DNA from: Carbonatibacter sp965199245
GTDB taxonomy: Bacteria; Pseudomonadota; Alphaproteobacteria; Kiloniellales; Kiloniellaceae
NCBI GenBank assembly: GCA_965199245.1
Contig: CBDAQP010000001.1
Span: 992,001-1,056,000, forward strand
Direction: 5' to 3'
DNA: 64,000 nt
Numbering within the stretch: position 1 is the first letter of the stretch; each line of letters opens with the position of its first letter. A program made the position numbers and the translations under genes. The notes beneath the pieces are model-generated. The model did not search any database. It saw only the letters and a list, made by a program, of their open reading frames with translations, and was not told where the DNA came from. Positions 8,437 to 17,156 of the stretch are shown here, in pieces.

Positions 8437-8733
8437 ATGGGATTGCGTTTTTTGCGTCTGACTTTGGGTTTTCCTGTGACCTGCGCCGCTGTGCTCTTTG
8501 CCATGAGCAATCGGCAGGATATTGCCTTGCGCCTGTGGCCCCTTGATCTCGACGTGACCTTTCCACTCTATGGCATTGTCTTGTTATCAGTGGGTGTCGG
8601 CTTTGTCTTTGGCGTGAGTATCGCGTTGCTGTCGAGGGTACACTTGCCGCGTGCGACCCACAGGCAACACAGCGAGCAGCAAAACAACTGGCGCGAGAAG
8701 CCTGCTCAGCTTCCCGCGCGCCCCCTTTCCTGA
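8437..8733 (+). CDS. LapA-domain small membrane protein
   Basis: 98 aa with two predicted transmembrane helices (about residues 5-24 and 43-67) separated by a short segment with the LapA/DUF1049 pattern (FAMSNRQDIALRLWPL), and a polar C-terminal tail. LapA-like proteins take part in lipopolysaccharide assembly or transport at the inner membrane in enterobacteria; here the role is inferred by family only. It begins 30 bases after ihfB and is followed by a convergent gene. Confidence 0.8.
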   Translation: MGLRFLRLTLGFPVTCAAVLFAMSNRQDIALRLWPLDLDVTFPLYGIVLLSVGVGFVFGVSIALLSRVHLPRATHRQHSEQQNNWREKPAQLPARPLS

Positions 8734-8767
8734 ACGCAGATTTTCCTGCGCGGCTCTCTATAACCTG

Positions 8768-10069
8768 TTATTTCATGGTCGGCAGGGCCTGCCCATAGCG
8801 TTTGTCGCGGTAGAGGAAATAGAACACCAGGCCAATGGCCGGAAGTCCCATCACGGCGGAATAGGCGAAAAAGACTTCATAGCCCACAGAGTCGGCGATC
8901 GCCCCTGAGAAACCAGACAGGAATTTTCCGGGCAAGGTCATAAAGGAACTGAAAATCGCATACTGTGTCGCGGTAAAGCTCCGATTGGTCAGGCTGGAGA
9001 GGTAGGCAATAAAGACAGATCCCGCCAATCCCCCAGTCAGGTTATCGCTGGTGATGACGATTGAGAGCGCAAAGAGATCATGCCCCTGCGTCGCCAGCCA
9101 GCTAAAGGCGAGGTTGGTGATGACCTGCATCACAGCCCCCAGCAACAAAACACGCAAAATACCAAAGCGGGCGATAATCAGCCCCCCCAGGTAGACTCCA
9201 AAGATCGTTGCGAAAAAGCCTAAACCCTTTGCAATGCTGGCAATCTCGCTTTTTTCAAAGCCGAGATCGACATAAAGCGGCCACGCCATATTGCCCATGA
9301 CAATATCACTAATTTTATAGATGCCAACCAGTGCGAGGATGAGAAGAGCAGAAAGAATGCCATTACGGACGAAAAATTCAACAAAGGGCGTAAGCACTGC
9401 CTGTTGACACCAGGCCAGAAAAGACGGTCTGTCGCCAGTTTGGACGGGGTGATCCGGTTCACGGATAATCAGGGCCGTGATCATGCCTCCCCCCATCAGG
9501 ATAGCCATGATGAGATAAGTCATACTCCAGTCCACAGAATCGGCGAGATAGAGCGCACCCGCACCCGCAACCAGTGCCCCGACACGCCATCCTGTTTGGT
9601 AGTTCGCCGCCATTGCGCCCTGATATTCATCACGCACAGCCTCGATGCGATAGGCATCAATCCCAATATCCTGCGTGGCAGAAGAAAAGGCCACCAAAAC
9701 AGCAAAAACCGCCATCCAGAACAGGTCTTCGCCCGGATTGATCGAGGACATCCCGACAAGGCCGATAATAACCCCGATTTGACCAAGAATAATCCAGCTG
9801 CGCCGTTTCCCCAAAACACCCAGAACAGGCAAGCGCAGATTATCGGCAAGGGGTGCCCAAAAGACCTTGATAGAAAAGGCCAGGCCAACCCAGGAGAAAA
9901 AACCGATTTCCGTGCGCGAAACACCTGCTTCGCGAAGCCAGACATTAAGGGTTGAGAAAATCAATAAAAACGGCAATCCCGCCGCAAACCCCAAAAACAA
10001 CATGCCAACCACACGCGGTTTAAAATAAACCCCCAGTGCAGAGAACCAATTTTGAGTCTGTTCAGTCAT
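8768..10069 (-). CDS. AmpG-like muropeptide permease (MFS)
   Basis: 433-aa polytopic inner-membrane protein with about 12 hydrophobic helices. The N-terminal segment GFAAGLPFLLIFSTLNVWLREAGV-like pattern, GLAFSIKVFWAPLADN and AFSSATQDIGIDAYRIE are typical of AmpG, which imports anhydromuropeptides for peptidoglycan recycling. Its start overlaps the stop of the upstream zinc-ribbon gene by 4 bases (ATGA), so they form a coupled pair. Convergent with the LapA-domain gene. Other AmpG-like transporters cannot be excluded. Confidence 0.88.
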   Translation of the reverse strand: MTEQTQNWFSALGVYFKPRVVGMLFLGFAAGLPFLLIFSTLNVWLREAGVSRTEIGFFSWVGLAFSIKVFWAPLADNLRLPVLGVLGKRRSWIILGQIGVIIGLVGMSSINPGEDLFWMAVFAVLVAFSSATQDIGIDAYRIEAVRDEYQGAMAANYQTGWRVGALVAGAGALYLADSVDWSMTYLIMAILMGGGMITALIIREPDHPVQTGDRPSFLAWCQQAVLTPFVEFFVRNGILSALLILALVGIYKISDIVMGNMAWPLYVDLGFEKSEIASIAKGLGFFATIFGVYLGGLIIARFGILRVLLLGAVMQVITNLAFSWLATQGHDLFALSIVITSDNLTGGLAGSVFIAYLSSLTNRSFTATQYAIFSSFMTLPGKFLSGFSGAIADSVGYEVFFAYSAVMGLPAIGLVFYFLYRDKRYGQALPTMK

Positions 10070-10347
10070 TTTTCCTTATCCCTCTGAAGAACCTCAAATC
10101 TTTCTATATCGCGCCCACAGTTTTTGCAAACAGTCGCGCCCGAAACGGTCTTTCCGCCACAATGCGGGCAGGGCGGGCCACCCCTGCCAACGATCAGCAA
10201 CACGATTGCAGTTACAAGCGACGAAAGAAAAAAGGCCGTTAAACCATAGCCGATGGCACTTCTGTTCCATCTGTGCGCCCAAAACGCAATGAGGGACGCA
10301 AACAATATCCACCAGAAAAAACTAAAAAAACCATTAAACTCCAGCAT
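10066..10347 (-). CDS. Small membrane protein with C-terminal zinc ribbon
   Basis: 93 aa: two transmembrane helices (about residues 6-24 and 32-52), then a double CxxC zinc ribbon CPHCGGKTVSGATVCKNCG facing the cytoplasm or periplasm, and a charged tail. The stop overlaps the AmpG start (ATGA). No specific function is recognised; zinc-ribbon membrane proteins of this layout are common small hypotheticals. The coupling suggests a link to the transporter, but that is an inference. Confidence 0.75.
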   Translation of the reverse strand: MLEFNGFFSFFWWILFASLIAFWAHRWNRSAIGYGLTAFFLSSLVTAIVLLIVGRGGPPCPHCGGKTVSGATVCKNCGRDIERFEVLQRDKEK

Positions 10348-10373
10348 GTTTCTTTACTCTCCGCCATCAAGAC

Positions 10374-11531
10374 CTAATTTTCCCGACAACACTTCACATG
10401 GTCTATCAAGACCTCGCGCAGGGCAGGCGGGTGATCCCGTGCACTCAGTTCGCGGTCAAAGTCATCACTGTGGAGCGCAATCATCACATTGTCCAAAAGT
10501 CCGCCAATGAGGTCATCCATAGCCCGTTCTGTCCGATTGATGGCGGCCCCCAGCTTGTACCAATGGCGGCGTTTGATGCGCCCGACCCTGGCCTTTCCGC
10601 CAATGCGCAGGCGCAGACGGTGATCTGCAATCTCTCGTGCGGGGGCACAGATCCCGGAAAGTGGGCCAAGGAGCGTTTCTTGCCTCTGTGTGTGCAACAG
10701 TGCGAGGTGATCTGCGGGGTTGGTTATGCCTCCAATGGCCCAGTGAAAAGCCAGGATACTGAGGAAGGTTTCAGGATCAGCGGGGTTATCGGAAACGCTT
10801 TTGATAAAATGATAGAGCGCGACAGCATCCGGCTCCCCCTTGCGCGTGTCCCCGGTTCTGCTCCCCATCGCCTGGTAAAGGCTTTCGTGGTGGAGCCGCA
10901 AAAGGCCAAAAGCCGACTCCAGACGATCAAAGCGTTCAACGACCAAAACGCCGGGGCGGATGATCTCTGATTTAACTGTCTCAAGCCCACTCAAACGGGC
11001 GAGACAAAGGCAAAGATGTTTATTTTCGGCACGCTCTGGACAGGAAAAACCTTTGAGAATGTGGGTTGTGGAAATCGGGGGCCGAGGAACAGCCCACCCC
11101 TTCTCATCGCGGTAGAGAACAGTTGTCCCCCGGGCAGAGGTCAAGGCATCCAACCGCGCAGAAAAAGCCGCTTCATCAAGGCGCATGAGGTATTCTTCGC
11201 GCCCGCCTTTCACACCACGCACCATCCCAAACTCTGTGGCACGGTGTACAGGCACAAAGCGCACCCCCCCCAGTATGTCATCCCCCCTTTGGGACAGAAG
11301 GTCAAAAAGGCGTCTGTCGTCCGCGCCCTTTTCACAAACGCCCCCCCGCACCCAAGGCAGGAATTTTTCCTGAGGGTGGATGACCCGGGTCAGAGGCATC
11401 TGGCAAGACAACGGGAACGCGCCTGCGCGCCTGCGCCAGTCTTCAGCGTAGATCAATTCGATCAAACCATTGCGACGACAGACGACCTCACCCATCCTCG
11501 CCGTATCAGACAAAACAACAAGCCTGTTCAT
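10374..11531 (-). CDS. HipA-like protein with degenerate kinase active site
   Basis: 385 aa, matching HipA serine/threonine kinases of type II toxin-antitoxin systems over the N-terminal domain and the kinase lobes. The ATP-lysine motif THILKG, ENKHLCLCLARLSGL, VVERFDR and LHHESLYQAMG are recognisable. The catalytic loop, normally GxTDxHxKNxS, reads GGITNPADHLAL (about residues 267-278), so the catalytic Asp and the metal-binding Asn are replaced. The later YD-type metal site reads LGPLSGIC. It abuts the HipB-like gene (TGA directly followed by ATG). Probably a pseudokinase. Confidence 0.82.
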   Translation of the reverse strand: MNRLVVLSDTARMGEVVCRRNGLIELIYAEDWRRRAGAFPLSCQMPLTRVIHPQEKFLPWVRGGVCEKGADDRRLFDLLSQRGDDILGGVRFVPVHRATEFGMVRGVKGGREEYLMRLDEAAFSARLDALTSARGTTVLYRDEKGWAVPRPPISTTHILKGFSCPERAENKHLCLCLARLSGLETVKSEIIRPGVLVVERFDRLESAFGLLRLHHESLYQAMGSRTGDTRKGEPDAVALYHFIKSVSDNPADPETFLSILAFHWAIGGITNPADHLALLHTQRQETLLGPLSGICAPAREIADHRLRLRIGGKARVGRIKRRHWYKLGAAINRTERAMDDLIGGLLDNVMIALHSDDFDRELSARDHPPALREVLIDHVKCCREN

Positions 11532-11885
11532 TCAGCGCCCTCTCGCCTGACTCTCTGCCATAAAATGCAACGCCGCCGCACGCGCTCTGTCCAGATTACT
11601 CTGTCCTGTCGGGTGGCAGGTCGGGGCCTTGTTGACGGCTGTGGTTTGGGCGTCTGCGCGAGATACTGGCCCGTTTTGTACGCGTTCGCGCACAATATGA
11701 AGACCCAAAATCTGAAGGCTACGCAAAACAAGGCCCAGTTCTGCGCCTGCTTTTCCCTGTTCAACCGCAATAATCCACTGCCGCCCCACTCCAACAGCAG
11801 TGGCCAAAGCCTGCTGGGTCAAGCCCTGGCGGCGGCGTTCTTCACGGATGACAAGACCATAGTCGCGGGGTGTTTTGAGTCGCAT
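11532..11885 (-). CDS. HipB-like XRE-family antitoxin/regulator
   Basis: 117 aa. An N-terminal helix-turn-helix of the XRE/Cro type (REERRRQGLTQQALATAVGV, then RQWIIAVEQGKAGAELGLV) binds DNA; the family partner of HipA, usually neutralising it and autoregulating the operon. The C-terminal 50 residues are low in recognisable structure. Translated immediately before the HipA-like gene on the same strand. The start at 11885 is followed upstream by an AT-rich intergenic stretch (11886-12116) that probably holds the promoter. Confidence 0.85.
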   Translation of the reverse strand: MRLKTPRDYGLVIREERRRQGLTQQALATAVGVGRQWIIAVEQGKAGAELGLVLRSLQILGLHIVRERVQNGPVSRADAQTTAVNKAPTCHPTGQSNLDRARAAALHFMAESQARGR

Positions 11886-12116
11886 CGCCTGCCCTTTATC
11901 ATCAAAAAGTTGTCCAAAGACAACATTAACATATCGCCTAAAGACGACAAAGGGAAGAATATCCCCTTTCCTTCCCCATTGTAAATATGCCCTCGTTTGC
12001 CGCTCTATTTATGGTGTCTGGACAAGACATCCGGTGTTGACTGGAAAGATATAGCCTCACCGGAAACCCCCTTACCATAACTGCGATTTTTGACCTGTCG
12101 GGCAACTCTGGCCTCC

Positions 12117-13946
12117 CTAACCGAGGGCTTCCTGTGCGCGGGCGTGGCGTTTGCGGGCGTGGGGGCAGAGGTGTAACTTTCGCAGGCGGATGGATTGCGG
12201 GGTGACCTCGACCAGTTCGTCATCCTGGATATAGGACAGGGCCTGTTCCAATGACATTTTGCGCGCAGGGGTCAGCTTGATTCCTTCGTCCTTGCCAGAA
12301 GCGCGCACATTGGTCAGCTGTTTGGCCTTGAGCGGATTGACATCAAGGTCATTGCCGCGACTGTGTTCGCCGATCAACATTCCTTCATAGACCGCTTCGC
12401 CAGTGGTAATAAACAGCTCTCCGCGTTCTTCGAGGTTGAACAACGCGTAGGCCACCGCATTCCCTCCCCCGTTAGAGACCAAAACCCCCTGCCGACGGCC
12501 CTGAACAGACCCGCGATAGAGGCCATAGCTATGAAACAGGCGATTCATAATCCCGGTTCCGCGCGTATCGGTCAGGAACTCGCCATAATAGCCAATCAAC
12601 CCACGTGAGGGGGCGAGAAAGGTGATCCGGGTCTTCCCGCCGCCAGAGGGGCGCATATCGGTCATTTCCGCCTTGCGCTCCGCCATCTTTTCAACCACGA
12701 CACCGGAATAGTCATCATCAACATCAATGACGACTTCCTCGATGGGTTCCATCATCTGTTTATTCTCATCGCGGTGCATCAAAACGCGGGGACGGCTGAT
12801 GGACAGCTCGTAACCTTCGCGGCGCATATTTTCAATCAGGACACCCAGCTGTAATTCGCCGCGTCCGGCGACTTCGAACGAATCCTTGTTTTCACTTTCG
12901 CTGATGCGAATAGCGACGTTGCCTTCGGCCTCACGCAACAAGCGATCACGGATCATACGACTGGTGACTTTATCCCCTTCGCGCCCGGCCAGCGGTGAGT
13001 CATTGACAGAAAAAGACATCGCCAGCGTCGGTGGGTCAATGGGTTGTGCCTGAATGCCGGTGGACACAGAGGGGTCACAGATGGTATCGGCAACAGTAGC
13101 CTGATCGCCCAGCCCCGCGATGGCAACAATGTCCCCCGCGCGGGCCTCATCAACAGGAACACGCTTCAAACCGTCAAAGGCCAAAAGTTTGCTGAGACGT
13201 TGATTGGCGATGTCTCGCCCGTCGCGGGTGATGACCTTGACCGGCATGTTGACCCGCGCCACACCAGAGTGAATGCGACCGGTGAGAATGCGACCCAAAA
13301 AGGGATCAGCCTCGAGGGTTGTCGCCAACATCGAAAAAGGCTCTGTCTGGTCACCACTGGCCTGCGGGAAGGTCTGCACAACCAGTTGGAAGAGCTTGTC
13401 CATATTATCACGCGGCTCATCAAGCTCCGCGACGGCCCAGCCCTGCTTTGCCGAGGCATAGAGCACAGGAAAGTCAAGCTGGTCGTCTGTGGCCTCCAGG
13501 TTGACGAAGAGGTCAAAGACCTGATCCACAACCCAATCGGGGCGGGCATCGGGCTTGTCTGCCTTGTTGATGACCACAATGGGTTTGAGACCAACGCCAA
13601 GGGCCTTGGCCGTGACAAACTTTGTTTGCGGCATCGGGCCTTCTGCGGCATCAACCAACAAAACAACGCCATCAACCATCGACAGAATGCGTTCGACTTC
13701 TCCGCCAAAATCCGCGTGGCCCGGTGTATCCACAATATTAATGCGCGTGTCTTTCCAGGTGACGGCGGTACATTTTGCCAGAATGGTAATGCCGCGCTCC
13801 CTTTCCAGGTCATTGCTGTCCATGGCGCGTTCAGACACCTGTTGATGCGCCCCGAATGTTCCCGACTGTTTCAACAGCTCATCAACCAGCGTTGTTTTTC
13901 CGTGGTCAACGTGGGCGATAATGGCAATATTTCGCAGCTGGCTCAT
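12117..13946 (-). CDS. typA: Translational GTPase TypA/BipA
   Basis: 609-aa ribosome-binding GTPase of the EF-G family involved in ribosome assembly and stress or cold adaptation. G1 is AHVDHGKTT near the N-terminus; the switch segment ERGITI, G3 DTPGHADFGGEVER and G4 NKADKPDARP are all present. The C-terminal TypA-specific segment PSRGLIGYYGEFLTDTRGTG and VNPLKAKQLTNVRASGKDE is intact. The start MSQLRNIAIIAHVDHGKT at 13946 is chosen over an upstream extension without homology. Start and the adenosine-kinase stop overlap (ATGA). Confidence 0.97.
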   Translation of the reverse strand: MSQLRNIAIIAHVDHGKTTLVDELLKQSGTFGAHQQVSERAMDSNDLERERGITILAKCTAVTWKDTRINIVDTPGHADFGGEVERILSMVDGVVLLVDAAEGPMPQTKFVTAKALGVGLKPIVVINKADKPDARPDWVVDQVFDLFVNLEATDDQLDFPVLYASAKQGWAVAELDEPRDNMDKLFQLVVQTFPQASGDQTEPFSMLATTLEADPFLGRILTGRIHSGVARVNMPVKVITRDGRDIANQRLSKLLAFDGLKRVPVDEARAGDIVAIAGLGDQATVADTICDPSVSTGIQAQPIDPPTLAMSFSVNDSPLAGREGDKVTSRMIRDRLLREAEGNVAIRISESENKDSFEVAGRGELQLGVLIENMRREGYELSISRPRVLMHRDENKQMMEPIEEVVIDVDDDYSGVVVEKMAERKAEMTDMRPSGGGKTRITFLAPSRGLIGYYGEFLTDTRGTGIMNRLFHSYGLYRGSVQGRRQGVLVSNGGGNAVAYALFNLEERGELFITTGEAVYEGMLIGEHSRGNDLDVNPLKAKQLTNVRASGKDEGIKLTPARKMSLEQALSYIQDDELVEVTPQSIRLRKLHLCPHARKRHARAQEALG

Positions 13947-14986
13947 GACGTCGGGTCTTTCTTTGTGAACGCGGTGGCTGATGAAATCAGGGTCGCAAGG
14001 TCTGTCTGTGGGCGGGGGCCAATATGGGAAATGACCTCTGCGGCGCAGAGGGACGCGATCTGTCCGCAACGTGGCAAGGGTTCGCCGCGTGTATAGCCAA
14101 ACAGAAATCCGGCGGCATAGAGATCGCCCGCCCCGGTTGTGTCCCTGACCTCTGCAACAGCTTCTGCGGCGATGATTATTTTGTCCTGATCTGACGGGAT
14201 GATAAACGAACCCAGCGGCCCGCGTGTGACAACAGACAGTGCACAGTCTGTCCGCAAGCAGTTCACAGCCTGGTCAAGACAATCTGTTTCGTAAAGTGAC
14301 AAGACCTCGCCTTCGTTTGCAAACAAAAGATCAATGTGATCTGCGATCAAGGCCAAAAAATCGGCGCGGTGACGCTCAATGCAAAAAGAATCAGACAGCG
14401 TTAACGCCACTTTTCGCCCCGCTGCATGGGCAATTTCTGCGGCATGGACAAAGGCGCGTTTGGCTTTGTCACTATCAAAAAGGTAGCCCTCCATATAGGT
14501 CACATGGGCATCGGCAATCATGTCCGGGTTAATGTCTTCCAGGCTGAGATTCACGCAAGCCCCCAGATAGGTATTCATCGAACGTTCCGCATCGGGGGTG
14601 ATAAAGATCAGGCAACGGGCCGTCGAACAGCCTTCCTCAACAGGTGGCGTGTCAAAGCAAATGCCCAAATCCTGCATATCCTGTTGGAATACCCGGCCAA
14701 AAGTGTCATTGCGCACCCGTCCAATATACCCCCCCTTTCCCCCGAGTGAGGCCAAACCCGCCAGAGTGTTTCCCGCCGAACCTCCGGACACTTCGCGGGT
14801 GTCCGTCATTGCAGCATAGAGCGTAGCCGCACGGGATTCGTCAACCAGGGTCATCGCCCCCTTTGTAATGTCCAGTGCCGCAAGGTCTGCATCACGACAG
14901 GGGCTGAGAATATCGACAATGGCATTACCGATCCCTACGACGTCCAAAGCGGCAGGTTTGAAAAAGCGTGGTGTGGTTTCGATCAT
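13943..14986 (-). CDS. Adenosine kinase (PfkB/ribokinase family)
   Basis: 347 aa sugar/nucleoside kinase. N-terminal GNAIVDIL and the GG switch GGSAGNTLAGLASLGGKGGYIG, and the C-terminal anion-hole/catalytic motif DTTGAGDLYAAGFLFGYTRG, are present. The closest pattern is the alphaproteobacterial adenosine kinase, which phosphorylates adenosine to AMP. I prefer the ATG at 14986; a GTG at 15028 would add 14 residues. It is translationally coupled to typA by a 4-base overlap. Confidence 0.85.
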   Translation of the reverse strand: MIETTPRFFKPAALDVVGIGNAIVDILSPCRDADLAALDITKGAMTLVDESRAATLYAAMTDTREVSGGSAGNTLAGLASLGGKGGYIGRVRNDTFGRVFQQDMQDLGICFDTPPVEEGCSTARCLIFITPDAERSMNTYLGACVNLSLEDINPDMIADAHVTYMEGYLFDSDKAKRAFVHAAEIAHAAGRKVALTLSDSFCIERHRADFLALIADHIDLLFANEGEVLSLYETDCLDQAVNCLRTDCALSVVTRGPLGSFIIPSDQDKIIIAAEAVAEVRDTTGAGDLYAAGFLFGYTRGEPLPRCGQIASLCAAEVISHIGPRPQTDLATLISSATAFTKKDPTS

Positions 14987-15131
14987 TGTTACCCGGCAAT
15001 CGTGTTGTTTAAGGAAGTGACGGATCACTTATAACGGGCAATCCCTGGCGAACAAGCCAGAACAGCCTGGATTGAAAAAGAAGGGAGAGGATTATCCAGT
15101 AAAACTTTTCCTTTCATCACATTGTCACATG

Positions 15132-15257
15132 TAGTCCATCCTATATAAAATGGTTCAATTTGGAAGAGTTGTTCATCGGACAGATAAAACCTTACTGTGG
15201 AAATCTGATGAATACGTCATCCATAAAGTATAATCAAATTATAATGGATTGACTATA
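15132..15257. mobile_element. MITE-like remnant with both ends of IS-A
   Basis: About 126 bases bounded by TAGTCCATCC at the left and the inverted GGATTGACTA at the right. The left 40 bases match the transposase-3' end of IS-A (see 15968-16447 and 18613-19269). The right 65 bases match the opposite IS-A end found alone at 24611-24675 and 56540-56606. The transposase is deleted, leaving a short non-autonomous element beside TA-rich flanks, as expected for IS630-type elements. Confidence 0.7.
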
Positions 15258-15275
15258 CTTTTGTTGACATCACGG

Positions 15276-15369
15276 TCATTCTTTTACGGGAAGGAACGTC
15301 CAACCTGTAAAAAAGCCCTTGTTGACATCCGGTACCACCATAAACCGCCACCCGCCTTTTGCGCTTTTT
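15276..15369 (-). pseudogene. PBECR2-nuclease fragment F1 (C-terminal tip)
   Basis: The reverse strand reads KSAKGGWRFMVVPDVNKG then FFTGWTFLPVKE and stop. This matches the C-terminal part of fragment F3 (KSAKGGRRFTVVLDVDKG, FLTGWTFFPV). It lacks everything upstream, and its 5' side runs into sequence in front of small-RNA copy A. It is therefore a remnant of another copy of the same nuclease gene. Confidence 0.6.
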
Positions 15370-15404
15370 GTTGACAGCACCACGGGTGACCCGAAACAGA
15401 AGAC

Positions 15405-15560
15405 TTGACTTCACACCCGATCCGCGCCAGACTTGACACTGGAAGCAAAGCATCGTGAGTGTCCGCGATAATGTCTTGTTGAGACGCACGCCAGGCACTG
15501 GGTGGCGCGGTACAAAAGCCCCCCGAAATCTCCGGTTCGAGATTTCGGGGGTGTCTTATT
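15405..15560 (+). ncRNA. Putative structured small RNA, copy A
   Basis: TTGACT box at 15405-15410, then a conserved stretch with the hairpin GCAAAGCAT-CGTG-agtgtc-CGCG-ata-ATGTCTTGT (15446-15477 region), a second hairpin CGCCA-9 nt-TGGCG (15489-15507), and a perfect 13-bp terminator hairpin followed by TGTCTTATT. Copies B and C keep the pairing with different bases. No ORF of note lies on this strand. It converges on nuclease fragment F2, whose stop overlaps its terminator. No clear -10 box is visible in this copy. Function unknown. Confidence 0.55.
15520..15551 (+). terminator. Bidirectional terminator of RNA copy A / fragment F2
   Basis: CCCCCGAAATCTC pairs perfectly with GAGATTTCGGGGG around a 6-nt loop (CGGTTC). 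A T-rich run TGTCTTATT follows on the + strand and CTTTTG on the - strand, so it can serve both convergent transcripts. Confidence 0.8.
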
Positions 15561-15963
15561 CCTCCTCTTGCAGGCGGGCATAAGTCAAAAGACCCCACCG
15601 GTTTTTGTTCACGTCCTTTGCCTTTTTCATCGGGATAAAGGTCCAGCCCACAAAAACACCCCCTGATGATTCCGCAACGAGTGTGAATCCATCTCTCTTT
15701 TTATCTGCTGTTTTTACAGTTTTGACAAAAAACTTCCTGACAGCCACCTGTCCTGTCAACGGGTTCCGGAGAACCTTGACCCAGATCTCGTAAGGGTTTT
15801 CCAGAACCTCCGGCAAAAAAGGCAAAAAAGTCCCGCGGTTCAGTTTTGGCCCGTCAAGGTGTGCGGCAAGGGATTCCGCATTGACCAGCACAGAACCGCC
15901 ATCGGGGAGCCTGTAAATCTTTTCATCGCCCCCCCCCAGGATGGCCGTCAGGGCCGATTCGAT
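15556..15963 (-). pseudogene. PBECR2-type nuclease fragment F2, 5'-truncated by IS-A
   Basis: Reads GGDEKIYRLPDGGSVLV..., NRGTFLPFLPEVLENPYEIWV, KFFVKTVKTADKK, GVFVGWTFIPMKKAKD and ends LQEEE-stop. This layout matches the PBECR2 domain (barnase/EndoU/colicin-like nuclease fold), commonly fused to Mu-like phage head proteins. The open frame stops at a TAG at 15964-15966 exactly where an IS-A end begins, so the N-terminal part was removed by that insertion. The first ATG-equivalent is only at 15891. Likely a prophage remnant. Confidence 0.65.
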
Positions 15964-15967
15964 CTAC

Positions 15968-16447
15968 TATAGACTATTCTATATAAAATGATTAAATTTG
16001 GAAGAGTTGTTCAATGGAGCACAAGAGTTGTTTTCTGACGGCCTTGAGATGGGTCCATTTTTGTTCGATGGGGTTGAGGTCAGGGGAATAAGGGGGCAGG
16101 AAGAACAGGGTATGCCCTGCTTTTTGGATGATATTCTGCGTATCACGGTGCTTGTGAACTGTTGCGTTATCCATGACGATGACAGGGTTTTCAGGAAGTT
16201 GAGGCAGCACATCCTGTTTGACCCCTGCGGTGAAAAGATCTGCATTGACGTTTGCCTGAAACAGGCCGGCTGTCAGCAGGGTTTTCCCGATCAGGGCACC
16301 AATCGCATTGGTCCGGCCCCCGGCCTGCCAATCGCACAGGCCATCACAACGTTGACCTGTTGATGCAGAGCCATGCGTGCGGGGCATGTCATGGGCAAGG
16401 CCGCTTTCATCGATATAAACAAGGGGACGACCCCGGTGCTCATACAT
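15968..16447 (-). mobile_element. IS-A copy 1 (IS630 family), 5'-truncated
   Basis: The reverse strand encodes the DDE half of an IS630-type transposase: PLVYIDESGLAHDMPRTHG (first Asp), VIVMDNATVHKH (second Asp) and LPPYSPDLNPIEQKW (Glu). The end at 15968-15995 is a TATAG-type terminus followed by ATATAAAATG. The copy breaks off just before MYEHRGRPLV at 16447; upstream sequence (to about 16600) is unrelated to copy 2. The helix-turn-helix half is missing, so it cannot transpose on its own. 16448-16600 holds no gene I can recognise. Confidence 0.8.
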
Positions 16448-16666
16448 CGGTCTTCGGGATGCCCGTGATCACCCGGAAAAAACAAACCCCCACATTCGCC
16501 CACACAGACGCGCAAGCCTGCCCCATGCCCCGGTGGGGAGCCGTTTTGAAAAAACGCCAATCCCTACCCCTTTAAGCCCCCTTTAACGGAGCGATTTTTA
16601 AACAGGGTGCGCCCCCACACTCACCCTGCGGGCAAAAAAGGGGCAAAAAACCCCGGAAAAAGGGGA

Positions 16667-16818
16667 TTGACTTTGAAAACAGGCCGCGCAAAAATAAAAC
16701 CTCGAAGCAAGGTGTCGCGAGTGTCCGCGGTTACACCTTGCGGGCCGCCTGCCGGGCACTCGGTGTTGGTGTGCATTGAAAGACCCCCCGGGTTTATTCC
16801 CGGGGGGTCTTCTCTTTT
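16667..16818 (+). ncRNA. Putative structured small RNA, copy B
   Basis: TTGACT at 16667-16672, AATAAA 20 bases downstream. The hairpin GCAAGGTGT (16707-16715) pairs perfectly with ACACCTTGC (16733-16741), with an inner CGCG/CGCG stem and loop AGTGTC. A GC-rich second hairpin follows, then a strong terminator with T-rich tail ending at 16818. It converges on nuclease fragment F3, whose stop is at 16818. The upstream 70 bases (CCCCCACACTCACCC, GGGGCAAAAAACCCC) are also conserved in copy C. Confidence 0.6.
16782..16809 (+). terminator. Rho-independent terminator of RNA copy B
   Basis: GACCCCCCGGG pairs with CCCGGGGGGTC (11 bp, perfect) around the loop TTTATT, followed by TTCTCTTTT on the + strand. 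Confidence 0.9.
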
Positions 16819-17104
16819 CATGAATTCGGGCGCGACCAGGTCAACAGCCCTTTTCTGGCGTTATTCAATGTTGGCTCTTTCCCTACCGGAAAGAACGTCC
16901 AGCCTGTAAGAAAGCCCTTGTCGACATCCAGCACCACCGTAAACCGCCGCCCGCCTTTTGCGCTTTTGCTCTCCTCGCCCGTGTCAATCACCTTGATCAC
17001 CCGCTTTCTGATCGCCACCTTGCCGCCGAGAACCTCACGTTCCGCACTGACCCAAATCTCGAATTTATAATCGTCTGGAAGGCACGCCCGCGCACGTCTT
17101 TGGA
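16818..17104 (-). pseudogene. PBECR2-type nuclease fragment F3, truncated by IS-C
   Basis: Open frame reads RACLPDDYKFEIWVSAERE, VAIRKRVIKVIDTGEESKS, RRFTVVLDVDKGFLTGWTFF, NNARKGLLTWSRPNS-stop. It is a diverged relative of F2 with the same ending pattern. It is cut at 17105 by an IS-C end (GAGTCTGTCTAACAACT). About 40 bases at its 5' side (around 17064-17104, other strand) are nearly identical to IS-A transposase sequence at 18752-18792, so the 5' junction may itself be chimeric. Confidence 0.6.
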
Positions 17105-17156
17105 TGCGTTAGAGTCTGTCTAACAACTATTAAATATTTACCAATAAATTGTCTTT
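17105..17156. mobile_element. IS-C end fragment split off by IS-D
   Basis: GAGTCTGTCTAACAACT...AATAAATTGTCTTT matches the left end of the fuller IS-C copy at 61553-61610. It ends at CTTT, the IS-D target site. Its missing continuation (AATGATTTTTGGCATGACT...) is found next to the other IS-D copy at 31.6 kb. Confidence 0.85.

Noticed and set aside
11016..11984. Long open frame on the + strand antisense to the HipA-like and HipB-like genes
   Set aside because: The reverse strand has two genes with clear family motifs; the + frame has no recognisable domains and a composition typical of an antisense shadow.
13044..14096. 350-codon + strand frame antisense to typA and the adenosine kinase gene
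   Set aside because: Both reverse-strand genes are unmistakable; the antisense frame is a consequence of their codon bias.
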